From Actinomycetota bacterium (lineage in GTDB: Bacteria > Actinomycetota > Acidimicrobiia > Acidimicrobiales > JAJPHE01): DNA of 49,722 bases. The notes below the pieces were generated by a model, which saw nothing but the letters and a program-made list of their open reading frames with translations, did no database searches and was not told the DNA's origin. Shown piece after piece: positions 7,522 through 15,624 of the stretch; the stretch's first letter is position 1; every line of letters begins with the position of its first letter. Location: assembly GCA_021325435.1 (NCBI GenBank), contig JAJPHE010000106.1, positions 1-49,722 on the forward strand. Reading direction: 5' to 3'. The translations under genes and the position numbers were made by a program.

Positions 7522-8214
7522 GTGAGGGTCGTGAGCCTGGTGCCGTCCGTCACCGAGACACTGGTCGCCTGGGACCGGGTTCCGGTGGCCTGCACCCGGT
7601 TCTGCGAGCAGCCCGGCCTCCGCCAGGTCGGGGGCACCAAGAACCCCGACGTGGCGGCCATCGTCGCCCTTCGCCCCGACCTGGTGGTGGTCGACGAGGA
7701 GGAGAACCGGCGCGAGGACCACGACGCCCTCGTCGCCGCCGGCCTCGACGTCCTGGCCCTGGCCGTGCGCGACGTGGCCGACGTCGACCGGGAGATGTGG
7801 CGCCTGGCCGACCGGGTCGGCGCCCGCTGGACGCCGGCGCCCCCCTTTGAGATCCGGCCGGTGCGGCTGCGGGCGTTCGTGCCCATCTGGCGGCGGCCGT
7901 GGATGGCCCTCGGCCATCCGACCTACGCCACGTCCTTGCTGCGCCTCCTCGGCGTGGCCAACGTGTTCGCCGGAGACGGCGCCTATCCGGAGGTGTCGCT
8001 GGACGACGCCGCCGGGCGCCACCCCGACGTGGTGCTGGCCCCCTCGGAGCCCTACCCGTTCGGCGAGCGTCACCGGGCCGAGCTGGAGGTGGTGGCCCCG
8101 GTGACCTGGGTGGACGGAAAGGACCTGTTCTGGTGGGGGTGGCGCACGGCCGCCGCCCGGCGCCGGCTCGACGGGCTGGTGGCCGGCCTGGAGCCGCCCC
8201 CGGCCGCGGGGTGA
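7522..8214 (+). CDS. BtuF-like helical-backbone metal receptor without signal peptide
   Basis: 230 residues from GTG 7522 (VRVVSLVPSVTETL), the family's usual first strand; upstream in-frame sequence covers the divergent gene and is not coherent. VGGTKNPDVAAIVALRPDLV is the classic BtuF/FhuD-like block, followed by FVPIWRRPWMALGHPTYATS and HPDVVLAPSEPYPF. Periplasmic members bind vitamin B12 or metal chelates for ABC import, but this copy has no export signal and no permease or ATPase beside it. It belongs to the cytoplasmic-looking subgroup often called cobalamin-binding protein. No strong ribosome binding site is visible. It ends 3 bp before the converging ABC transporter gene. Confidence 0.83.
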   Translation: MRVVSLVPSVTETLVAWDRVPVACTRFCEQPGLRQVGGTKNPDVAAIVALRPDLVVVDEEENRREDHDALVAAGLDVLALAVRDVADVDREMWRLADRVGARWTPAPPFEIRPVRLRAFVPIWRRPWMALGHPTYATSLLRLLGVANVFAGDGAYPEVSLDDAAGRHPDVVLAPSEPYPFGERHRAELEVVAPVTWVDGKDLFWWGWRTAAARRRLDGLVAGLEPPPAAG

Positions 8215-8217
8215 CTG

Positions 8218-10113
8218 CTAGGCAGGGATGACGCTCTCGCCGGCGGCCGCCGGCAGGAACTGGGTCCGGTACAGCTCGGCGTACAGGCCGCCGGCGGCCA
8301 GCAGCGTCTCGTGGTTGCCCGTCTCCACGATCCGCCCGTCGTCGACCACGAGGATCTTGTCCGCCTGGCGCACGGTGGAAAGGCGGTGGGCGATGACCAG
8401 CGACGTGCGGCCGGCCAGGGCGGTGGCCAGCGCCTGTTGCACGGCCAGCTCCGACTCCGAGTCGAGGTGGGCGGTGGCCTCGTCGAGCACCACGATGCTG
8501 GGCGCCTTGAGCAGCAGGCGGGCGATGGCCACCCGCTGCTTCTCTCCCCCGGACAGGCGGTAGCCCCGGTCACCGACGACGGTGTCCAACCCGTCGGGCA
8601 GGTCGGCGATGAGGTCCCAGATCTGGGCGGCCTGCAGAGCCGTCACCAGATCCTCGTCGGTGGCGTCGGGCCGGGCGTAGGTGAGGTTGGCCCGGATGGT
8701 GTCGTGGAAGAGGTGAGCGTCCTGGGTGACCACCCCGATGGCCGAGCGCAACGAGCGCTGGGTGACGTCGCGCACGTCGTGGTCGCCGATGCGCACCGCT
8801 CCTCCGGTCACGTCGTACATGCGGGTGACCAGCTGGCTGATGGTCGTCTTGCCTGCCCCCGAGGGCCCGACGAGGGCGACCATCTCCCCCGCCTCAGCCC
8901 GGAAGGTGACGCTGTGGAGCACCGGCTTGTCCGGGGTGGCGTCGAGGGTCGCCACCGCCTCCAGCGAGGCGAGGGACACCTGGGAGGCGGTCGGGTAGCG
9001 GAAGTCGACGTGGTCGAACTCGATGGTGTCGGCGGTCGCCGGCAGCTCCACCGCCTCGGGCTTGTCGTCGACCATCGGCGCCAGGTCGAGCACCTCGAAC
9101 ACCCGCTCGAAGGAGACGAGGGCCGTCATCACGTCGACGTTCACGTTCGACAGGGAGGTGAGCGGGCCGTACAGACGGGTCAGGTAGGCGGTGAGGGCCA
9201 CGACCGTGCCGACGTCGAGGGCGCCCTTGACGGCCATCCAACCGCCCCACCCGTACACCAGGGCGGTGGCCAGGGCGGCGGTCAGCATCAGCGAGGCGAA
9301 GAACACCTGGGAGTACATGGCCGAGATGACCCCGATGTCGCGCACCCGCCCGGCCCGGCGAGCGAAGGAGGAGTCCTCGGCCTCGGGCCGGCCGAACAGC
9401 TTGGTGAGCAGGGCCCCGGCCACGTTGAAGCGCTCGGTCATGGTGGCGGTCATGGCCGCGTTCAGGTTGTAGCTCTCGCGGGTGATGGCCTGCAGCCTCC
9501 GGCCGACCCGGCGGGCGGGCACCACGAACATCGGCAGCAGCACCAGGGCGACGAGGGTGATGCGCCACGAGAGGGTCATCATCACCCCCAAGGTGATGCC
9601 GACACCGAAGACGTTGCTCACCACGCTGGAGAGAGTGCCGGTGAAGGCCGACTGGGCGCCCAGCACGTCGTTGTCGAGCCGGCTGACGAGGGCGCCGGTC
9701 TGGGTGCGGGTGAAGAAGGCGATCGGCATGCGCTGAACGTGGGAGAAGACGCGGGTGCGCATGTCGAAGATGAGACCCTCGCCGATGCGGGCGGAGAAGT
9801 AGCGCTCGGCCAGGGCCAGGCCGGCGTCGGCCACGGCGATGGCCGCCACCACCGAGGCCAGGGCGACGACGAGGCCGCCCCGGTGCCCCAGGATCCCCCG
9901 GTTGATGATCTGGCGGTAGATGAGCGGGTTGGCCGCGCCGATCAGGGCGTCGACCCCGATGAGGGCGACGAGGACGGTGATCGACCGGCGGTAGGGGCGG
10001 GCGAATCCGACGATGCGCCGCAGGGTGCCGGGAGGAAGCTTCCGCTTGGTCACCGACGCGTCACGCCGGAATGACCGCATCGTCCCCCACATCTGGCCGT
10101 TGCCGCTGATCAT
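8218..10113 (-). CDS. ABC transporter, fused membrane and ATPase domains (MDR/lipid A exporter type)
   Basis: 631 residues from ATG 10113, preceded by AAAGGAG. The N-terminal half carries about six membrane helices (SITVLVALIGVDALIGA; LVVALASVVAAIAVADAGLA; VVSNVFGVGITLGVMMTL). The C-terminal half is a complete ATPase with Walker A GPSGAGKTT, Q-loop VVTQDAHLFHD, signature LSGGEKQRVAIARLLL, Walker B IVVLDEATAHLD and H-loop VIAHRLSTV. Such half-transporters work as homodimers or heterodimers at the membrane to export lipids, peptides or drugs. The ATG overlaps the mug stop as ATGA, so it is coupled to mug. A partner half-transporter is not in the window. Substrate unknown. Confidence 0.93.
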   Translation of the reverse strand: MISGNGQMWGTMRSFRRDASVTKRKLPPGTLRRIVGFARPYRRSITVLVALIGVDALIGAANPLIYRQIINRGILGHRGGLVVALASVVAAIAVADAGLALAERYFSARIGEGLIFDMRTRVFSHVQRMPIAFFTRTQTGALVSRLDNDVLGAQSAFTGTLSSVVSNVFGVGITLGVMMTLSWRITLVALVLLPMFVVPARRVGRRLQAITRESYNLNAAMTATMTERFNVAGALLTKLFGRPEAEDSSFARRAGRVRDIGVISAMYSQVFFASLMLTAALATALVYGWGGWMAVKGALDVGTVVALTAYLTRLYGPLTSLSNVNVDVMTALVSFERVFEVLDLAPMVDDKPEAVELPATADTIEFDHVDFRYPTASQVSLASLEAVATLDATPDKPVLHSVTFRAEAGEMVALVGPSGAGKTTISQLVTRMYDVTGGAVRIGDHDVRDVTQRSLRSAIGVVTQDAHLFHDTIRANLTYARPDATDEDLVTALQAAQIWDLIADLPDGLDTVVGDRGYRLSGGEKQRVAIARLLLKAPSIVVLDEATAHLDSESELAVQQALATALAGRTSLVIAHRLSTVRQADKILVVDDGRIVETGNHETLLAAGGLYAELYRTQFLPAAAGESVIPA

Positions 10114-10685
10114 CGCGGCTCCTTTCGCCTCCTTGCGCCCAACACCGCCGCCGTTTGGGTATTCCGCTCCGCCTCGGCCCACGCCGTTCTCCGCAGAGCG
10201 GCGAAGGCGTCGACCAGCTCGGGAAGCTGGTAGCGGGCCTGGAGTCCGCTGGGGTTGGGCAGCAGCCACAGCCCGGCCGGACCCAACCGCTCGTGCTGGG
10301 CGCCGATGGTCGCCCGGGGACGGCCGAAGGCGCTCCGATAGGCCTGCATACCCACCACCGCCACCCAACCGGGGCGCAGCCGCGCCGCCTTTGTCTCGAG
10401 GCGCCGGGCGCCGGCCCGCAGCTCGTCGGCGGAGAGCTCGGCGGCGGTGGCGGTGGCCCGCGCCACGAGATTGGTGATGCCGATCCCCAGCGACGGAAGG
10501 ACCTGCTGGTCATCCGGGTCCAGCTGGCGGTCGGTGAAACCGGAGAGGTGCAGCACCTTCCAGAACCGGTTGCCGGGGCGGGCGAAGTGGCGGCCGACCG
10601 CCGCCGACCAGAGGCCGGGGTTGATGCCGCAGAAGAGAACCCGCAGGTCGGGTCCCGACACATCCCGGATCGAGCGTCCGGCCAC
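10110..10685 (-). CDS. mug: G/U mismatch-specific uracil-DNA glycosylase (Mug)
   Basis: LRVLFCGINPGLWSAAVG contains the Mug active-site motif GINPG. HFARPGNRFWKVLHLSGFT and LLPNPSGLQARYQL (NPSGL, the second catalytic region) complete the family. It removes uracil and ethenocytosine opposite G in base excision repair. The coordinates use GTG 10685, but homologous sequence continues upstream in frame (RRPTPDQLAAVAGRSI), so the native start is probably further 5'. The only plausible codon is CTG at 10739, overlapping the alcohol dehydrogenase stop as CTGA. The 3' end overlaps the ABC transporter start. Confidence 0.9.
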   Translation of the reverse strand: MAGRSIRDVSGPDLRVLFCGINPGLWSAAVGRHFARPGNRFWKVLHLSGFTDRQLDPDDQQVLPSLGIGITNLVARATATAAELSADELRAGARRLETKAARLRPGWVAVVGMQAYRSAFGRPRATIGAQHERLGPAGLWLLPNPSGLQARYQLPELVDAFAALRRTAWAEAERNTQTAAVLGARRRKEPR

Positions 10686-10735
10686 CGCGGCCAGCTGGTC
10701 GGGGGTGGGGCGGCGTCCGCCGGGCGCCGAGGGGC

Positions 10736-11851
10736 TCAGTGGTGCGCTCCGGCGGGGACCACCACGCCGTGGACCGGACGGCGCCCGCCGCCCTCCCCCG
10801 CCATGTCGGTGATCAACTCCTCCAACCCGTCGAGTCCCACGGTGCGGCGGGGCAGATCGGCGAACGGATAGCGCCCCGCCGCCAGCAGGTCGAGGGCGGC
10901 CCGGTAGGAGGGGGCGTCCACGCCGAGGGCGCCGAGGATGCGCAGCTCCTTGTAGACGATGTGGTCGGGCCAGAAGCCGGGAGTGTCGGGGACCCCCCGG
11001 GTGCCGGCCAGCACGACGGTGCCGCCCGGCCGGGCCAGGGCCACCGCCTGGGCGAGGGCGGCCGGCGCTTTGGCGGTCACGTCCACCACGACGTCGGCCA
11101 GTCCCCCCGTGGCCTCACGCAGGGCGGCCACCGGGTCGGTGTCGGCCACGTCGACGGCGAGATCGGCGCCGAACGTCCGGGCCCAGGCGAGGCGCTCGGC
11201 GTCGGCGGCCCCGTGGCCGGTTACGGCCACGAACCCGGCGCCAGCCTGGCGGGCGGCGGCCAGCACGGAGAGGCCTCGGATGCCCGGGCCCAGCACCACG
11301 ACGATGTCGCCGGGGGACGTGGCCGGCACGGTCACCCCCCACCGGATGCCGGCCCCCAGCGGATTGAACAGGGTGGCGACGACGGGGTCGAGGCCGGCCG
11401 GTACGGGCAGGAGCATCGAGTCGGGGGCCAGGTACTGGTGGGTGGCGTAGCCACCCCAGAGGCCCGGAGGTCGGTCCAGGGGCACGAAGCCGTACATGTC
11501 GCGCATCCCGTGCGAGCGACAGCGGCGGTAGTCGCCGGCCGCGCACTGATCGCAGGACCGACAGGACAGGAACACCTCTACCGCCACCCGGTCCCCGGCC
11601 GACACCCCCCACCGGGCGGAGGCGGCCGCGCCGATCTGCTCGATGACCCCGACCGACTCGTGCCCGGGCACGAAGGCGAAGCCCGGAGCCAGCTCGCCGG
11701 TGTACTGCTCGTGGTCGGTGCCGCAGAGGCCGCACGCCTCGATGCGGAGGAGCCCGTCGTCGTCGCCCACGTCGGGGATCGGCAGGTGACGCTCCACCAG
11801 GCGCCGGGGCGCTTCGAGAACCAGGGCCGTCGCCTTTGCCACCGGCCCCAT
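10736..11851 (-). CDS. zinc-dependent alcohol dehydrogenase (MDR superfamily)
   Basis: 371 residues. Catalytic zinc ligands are C40 in EACGLCGTDH and H64-E65 in VPGHESVG. A structural zinc site is marked by SCRSCDQCAAGDYRRC. The NAD(P) Rossmann region shows VVVLGPGIRGLSVLAAARQA. These enzymes oxidise primary or secondary alcohols with NAD(P)+ in the cytoplasm; the exact substrate cannot be inferred. The start is 41 bp from the divergent thioesterase gene, so they share a promoter region. Downstream genes mug and the ABC transporter follow in tight succession on the same strand. Confidence 0.9.
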   Translation of the reverse strand: MGPVAKATALVLEAPRRLVERHLPIPDVGDDDGLLRIEACGLCGTDHEQYTGELAPGFAFVPGHESVGVIEQIGAAASARWGVSAGDRVAVEVFLSCRSCDQCAAGDYRRCRSHGMRDMYGFVPLDRPPGLWGGYATHQYLAPDSMLLPVPAGLDPVVATLFNPLGAGIRWGVTVPATSPGDIVVVLGPGIRGLSVLAAARQAGAGFVAVTGHGAADAERLAWARTFGADLAVDVADTDPVAALREATGGLADVVVDVTAKAPAALAQAVALARPGGTVVLAGTRGVPDTPGFWPDHIVYKELRILGALGVDAPSYRAALDLLAAGRYPFADLPRRTVGLDGLEELITDMAGEGGGRRPVHGVVVPAGAHH

Positions 11852-11892
11852 TGTGGTCGCTAGGTTGCGGCCCGACCGACGAGGGAGGACCG

Positions 11893-12333
11893 GTGCCCGA
11901 CCCAGCGCCGTTGACCGAGGACCAGCAGGAGACCCGGCGCCGGGCGGTGGCCGACATGATGCCGAAGACTCCGTTCCTGGCCGGGCTCGGCATCGTGTTC
12001 GACCGCTACGAGCACGACGACGTGATCGTGCGCCTTCCTTTCCGTGACGACCTCACCAACGACGGCACCTACTACCACGGCGGGGTGGTCGCCTCGGTGA
12101 TCGACACGGCGGGGGCGGCGGCCGCCTGGTCGAACCATGACTTCGACAAGGGGGCGCGGGCGTCGACGGTCGCCATGAGCATCCAGTACGTCGGCGCCTG
12201 CAAACGGTCGGACCTGGTATGCCACGCCCGCACCGTGAGGAGGGGCAAGGAGCTGACGTTCACGGAGATCACCGCCACCGATGCCGAAGGCAAGGTGGTG
12301 GCCCACGGCCTGCAGACCTACCGGATCGTGTGA
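11893..12333 (+). CDS. PaaI-type hotdog-fold thioesterase
   Basis: 146 residues from GTG 11893, chosen because GGGAGGAC precedes it. The hotdog core is GIVFDRYEHDDVIVRLPF, TYYHGGVVASVIDTAGAAAA (HGG turn with the catalytic Asp nearby) and VAMSIQYVGACKRSDL. Members hydrolyse acyl-CoA thioesters in the cytoplasm. The stop is 8 bp before the nitronate monooxygenase start, so the two form an operon, suggesting a shared catabolic role. Substrate chain unknown. Confidence 0.88.
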   Translation: MPDPAPLTEDQQETRRRAVADMMPKTPFLAGLGIVFDRYEHDDVIVRLPFRDDLTNDGTYYHGGVVASVIDTAGAAAAWSNHDFDKGARASTVAMSIQYVGACKRSDLVCHARTVRRGKELTFTEITATDAEGKVVAHGLQTYRIV

Positions 12334-12341
12334 GGGGACCG

Positions 12342-13322
12342 ATGATCAAGACGCGCCTGACCGAGCTGCTTGGGATCCGCCACCCGGTGATGCTGGCCGG
12401 CATGGGCGGCGTCTCCTACCACCGACTGGCCGCGGCGGTGTCCGAGGCGGGCGGCTTCGGCTGCCTGGGCGCCTCGACCATGCGGGTCGAGGAGATGGTC
12501 GACGAGATGCGGGCGGTGAAGTCGCTCACCGACGAGCCCTTCGGGGTCGACCTGTTGACGGCGGCGGCGGCGGACCTCACCCCCCAGGTGGGCAAGATCA
12601 TCGAGGGAGGCGCCAGCGTGTTCGTAGCCGGCCTCGGCGTGCCCCTCGACGTCATCGAGCTGTGCCACAAGCACGGCGTGCTGGTGATCAACATGTGCGG
12701 CAAGGTCGACCACGCCCGGCGGGCGGTGGCCGCCGGCTGCGACATCGTCGTGGCCCAGGGCACCGAGGCCGGTGGCCACACCGGCCAGGTGGCGACCATG
12801 GCCCTCGTCCCCCAGATCGTCGACGCCGTCGCCGGGCAGGTCCCGGTGGTGGCCGCCGGGGGGATCTTCGACGGTCGCGGGCTGGCCGCCGCCCTGTCGC
12901 TCGGGGCCGACGGAGTGTGGGTCGGCACCCGCTTCATCGCCACGCCGGAGGCCCGGGCCCAACGGGGATACAAGGACACGTTGCTGCGGATCGCCGAGGA
13001 CGGGACCGTCGTGAGCCGGGCCTACACCGGCAAGACGTGCCGGGTGGTGCGCAATGAGTACACCCGCTACTTCGACGAGCACCCCGAAGAGCTCCAGCCC
13101 TTCCCCATGCAGGTGATGAAGTCGATCCAGGACGGGGCCAACCACCTGGGCGGCCCGGAGGACGCCGAGGTCGACCCGGGCCGCGAGTTCTACCCGTGCG
13201 GGCAGGGGGTGGGCGCCATCGGCGCGCTGGTGCCGGCCGGCGAGCTGGTGCGGCGTTTCGTCGACGAGGCCGAGGCGGTCCTCGGACGCATCAGCCGTCA
13301 GGTGGTTGCCGCTCCTGGCTAG
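12342..13322 (+). CDS. nitronate monooxygenase / NPD-like FMN protein
   Basis: 326 residues from ATG 12342. TELLGIRHPVMLAGMGGVSY is the N-terminal FMN-binding strand of the 2-nitropropane dioxygenase family. AQGTEAGGHTGQVATM holds the conserved glycines and the catalytic-region histidine, and VPVVAAGGIFDGRGLAAALS with GADGVWVGTRF binds the phosphate. In Actinobacteria many members reduce enoyl or oxidise nitronate substrates; without structural data the reaction is open. Its TAG stop is part of a CTAG shared with the converging thiolase-like gene. Confidence 0.88.
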   Translation: MIKTRLTELLGIRHPVMLAGMGGVSYHRLAAAVSEAGGFGCLGASTMRVEEMVDEMRAVKSLTDEPFGVDLLTAAAADLTPQVGKIIEGGASVFVAGLGVPLDVIELCHKHGVLVINMCGKVDHARRAVAAGCDIVVAQGTEAGGHTGQVATMALVPQIVDAVAGQVPVVAAGGIFDGRGLAAALSLGADGVWVGTRFIATPEARAQRGYKDTLLRIAEDGTVVSRAYTGKTCRVVRNEYTRYFDEHPEELQPFPMQVMKSIQDGANHLGGPEDAEVDPGREFYPCGQGVGAIGALVPAGELVRRFVDEAEAVLGRISRQVVAAPG

Positions 13323-14797
13323 CCGACCCTGACCTCACCGGAGGCGGCCAGCTGCGCCGGCCGACCGATGAACTCGTCCTTGGTCATGGCCACCATGGTG
13401 TCGGCGTCGGTGGTGTTCCCCCACGCCCGGCGGCCGTCGGGCAGGAGGCAGGCGACCAGCGCCTTCTCCGGTCCCTCGCGCCCGTGCATGACGGTGTACG
13501 CCTCGATCTCCACCGCCCCCTCGTGTTCGTCGACCGACTCCCGGGTCGGCTCGGCGTCCACCTGGGGCTGCACGTCGTCCCATCGGTAGCCGGCCGGCGG
13601 CGGCTCGGTGGAGTACACGCCCATGGCGTGCTTGGTCAGGTAGCCGCCGTTGGCGGTTACCAGCCCCACGCTGCCGGGATCCGACCGCAGCACTCCGGCC
13701 ATGGTGGCGACCGAGTGGGTCACGTAGTTGTTGAGCGGTCCGCCGGCGAAGGTGAGACCACCGGTGACGGTCAGCTGGCGATCCTCGGCCAAGCCGATCT
13801 CCGCCGCCGCCACCTGGACGGCGGAAGGAAAGCAGCTGTAGAGGTCCACGTGGGCCAGGTCGTCGGCGCCGACGCCGGCCAGCTCCAGCACCCGCCCCCC
13901 GGCGGCGCGGATGGCGGGCGAACGCCCGAGTGACCACCGGTTGGACACGAGGAGGGTGTCGTGGGCGTCGGCGCCGGCGTGCAGGAACACCCAACGATCG
14001 CGGGGAACGCCGGCCGCCTCGGCCGCCCCGGCCGAGCACAGGATGACGGCGGCGGCCTGGTCGAGGTCCCAGTTGGAGTTCATGGCCTTGGTGTAGGGGA
14101 AGCCCACCATGCGGTTGTCCGGCGACGGGGTGCGGATCTCCTCGGCCGTCATGGGCTTGCGGTACCAGGCGTAGGGGTTGGCCACGGCGACGGCGTTGAA
14201 CCGGGCCCACAGCTGGGAGATGCGGACCCGGTGCTCCTCGATCGTCTCGCCCCGGTCGTGGCGGACGGCGCTCTCGAACGTCGGGTAGAAGTGGACGGGT
14301 AGCTCGAATCCCCGGGCCCGTTCGTTCTCGCTGCTCATCGGGATCTCGCTGCCGATGACCTCGTCGGGCCGGGCGTCGGCGGGCTGCTGGGTGACCGCAC
14401 GCTCCACGCCCGCCGCCCGCATCCGCCGTCGGCTCCAGATGCCCTCGGCGCCGACCAGCACGGCCACGTCCAGCTGACCGGCGGCGATGCGTGCCGCCAG
14501 CCGGTTGATAACCGACTGGGGGGTGTTGCCCCCGTCGCCGGTGATCGCCGTCCGCGCCTCCGAGGCGCCGAAGCGTTCGGCGATCAGCCGGCCGGGGTCG
14601 GCGTAGCGCCAGGCCCCCTTGACCACCGCCACCAGGTCGGACCGGCCGGCGATCGCTTCGGCGCCGGAGTCGGCGGCGGCGGCCGCCACCGCCTCGGCCA
14701 TCATGGCCACCGGCTCGAGGGCCTCCTCGAGGTTCTCCGGCCGTTGGACGAACTGGCCGGCGCCCACCAGGACCGGGGACCGGGGGTCGACGCTCAT
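13319..14797 (-). CDS. thiolase-like (SCP2-type) acetyl-CoA acetyltransferase
   Basis: 492 residues from ATG 14797; a TTG three codons upstream is the alternative. Thiolase-fold blocks include SPVLVGAGQFVQRP, GGNTPQSVINRLAARI, AVLVGAEGIWSRRRM and DLYSCFPSAVQVAAAEIGL, with GGLTFAGGPLNNYVTHSVAT and GLVTANGGYLTKHAMG as the C-terminal catalytic-region blocks. The cysteine in DLYSCFPSAV and the histidine of NNYVTHS fit the SCP2-type group. It probably acts in lipid or steroid side-chain degradation, but could be a non-decarboxylating condensing protein lacking classical activity. The stop overlaps the convergent nitronate monooxygenase stop at CTAG 13319-13322. Confidence 0.85.
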   Translation of the reverse strand: MSVDPRSPVLVGAGQFVQRPENLEEALEPVAMMAEAVAAAAADSGAEAIAGRSDLVAVVKGAWRYADPGRLIAERFGASEARTAITGDGGNTPQSVINRLAARIAAGQLDVAVLVGAEGIWSRRRMRAAGVERAVTQQPADARPDEVIGSEIPMSSENERARGFELPVHFYPTFESAVRHDRGETIEEHRVRISQLWARFNAVAVANPYAWYRKPMTAEEIRTPSPDNRMVGFPYTKAMNSNWDLDQAAAVILCSAGAAEAAGVPRDRWVFLHAGADAHDTLLVSNRWSLGRSPAIRAAGGRVLELAGVGADDLAHVDLYSCFPSAVQVAAAEIGLAEDRQLTVTGGLTFAGGPLNNYVTHSVATMAGVLRSDPGSVGLVTANGGYLTKHAMGVYSTEPPPAGYRWDDVQPQVDAEPTRESVDEHEGAVEIEAYTVMHGREGPEKALVACLLPDGRRAWGNTTDADTMVAMTKDEFIGRPAQLAASGEVRVG

Positions 14798-14901
14798 GGG
14801 CGGCAAGTTACTCAGCCCCTCTGTCCGGTTACGCGGCCTACCGGCACACCTGCGCCCGGATATGTGCTCAACGGGGCGGACCCAGACACCGAGAATCCCC
14901 C

Positions 14902-15621
14902 ATGGCTCCCAGCGGGGTGCTGCGCCTGGCCCTCGGCCGCACCGAGGACGGCGTCCGTTTCGGGCTGGCCGAATGCTGGCGTCGTAACCGGGGCCGCAGC
15001 ACCGAAGAGGACGAGACCGAACTGCGCCGTTCCATCCGGGCCACCGATGCCGTGCTGGTCTCCGGCCACCGGCTGCTGGTGGCCATCGCCGGCGACGAGA
15101 CCGCCTGCCGGCTGGCGGCGGACCGCCTGGGCCGGATGGGGTGGGAGGTGCGGCCCCTGGAGGAGCCCTACGTGGACGACATGGCCGCGGCGGCCGGTCT
15201 GGTGGTGTCCGGGCAGGTCGCCCTCGGCCGCCGGCTGGACCCGAGGTCTCGGGGCGGGCGGGGCGGGGGCCGGCTCTTGCTGCTGGTGGAGGACGACCCC
15301 GAGATGCGTCATTTCCTGCGCGACCTGCTCGAGAAGGAGGGCTGGGAGGTCGTGTCGGCGGCCAGCGGGGACGCCGCCTTTCGGGCCTGGACCGAGCGCA
15401 CCCCCGACCTGATGGTGGTGGACTACTACCTGCCCGACACCAACGGCGCCGAGCTGTGCCTGCTGGCCCGGCGCTCGGGCTGTGAGTTCCCGGTCCTCAT
15501 CTGCTCCGGTGCGGTCACCTCGGAGATGGTGCGCGAAGCGGAGCGGGCCGGCGTGGGGGTGGTCAGCAAGCTGCACCGTCTCTATCTCACCGCCGGGCTC
15601 GCCGCTCTCGTCGCCCCCTGA
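14902..15621 (+). CDS. response-regulator receiver protein with degenerate N-terminal domain
   Basis: 239 residues. Residues 125-235 are a CheY-like receiver: acidic pocket E130-D131-D132 (LLLLVEDDPEMRHF), phospho-acceptor D174 (LMVVDYYLPDTNGAE), S202 (ICSGAVTS) and K223 (VVSKLHR). There is no C-terminal output domain. Residues 1-115 are unusual: SIRATDAVLVSGHRLLVAIA followed by GDETACRLAADRLG resembles the spacing around the GGDEF loop of diguanylate cyclases, with SGHRL in place of GGDEF. This is a weak inference; the domain could equally be unrelated. No histidine kinase is nearby. It ends 3 bp before the convergent sialidase-like gene. Confidence 0.82.
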   Translation: MAPSGVLRLALGRTEDGVRFGLAECWRRNRGRSTEEDETELRRSIRATDAVLVSGHRLLVAIAGDETACRLAADRLGRMGWEVRPLEEPYVDDMAAAAGLVVSGQVALGRRLDPRSRGGRGGGRLLLLVEDDPEMRHFLRDLLEKEGWEVVSAASGDAAFRAWTERTPDLMVVDYYLPDTNGAELCLLARRSGCEFPVLICSGAVTSEMVREAERAGVGVVSKLHRLYLTAGLAALVAP

Positions 15622-15624
15622 TCG

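Noticed and set aside
8311-10074. 587-residue open frame antisense to the ABC transporter
   Set aside because: Repetitive Gly/Asp/His composition with no motif; the opposite strand has all ABC motifs.
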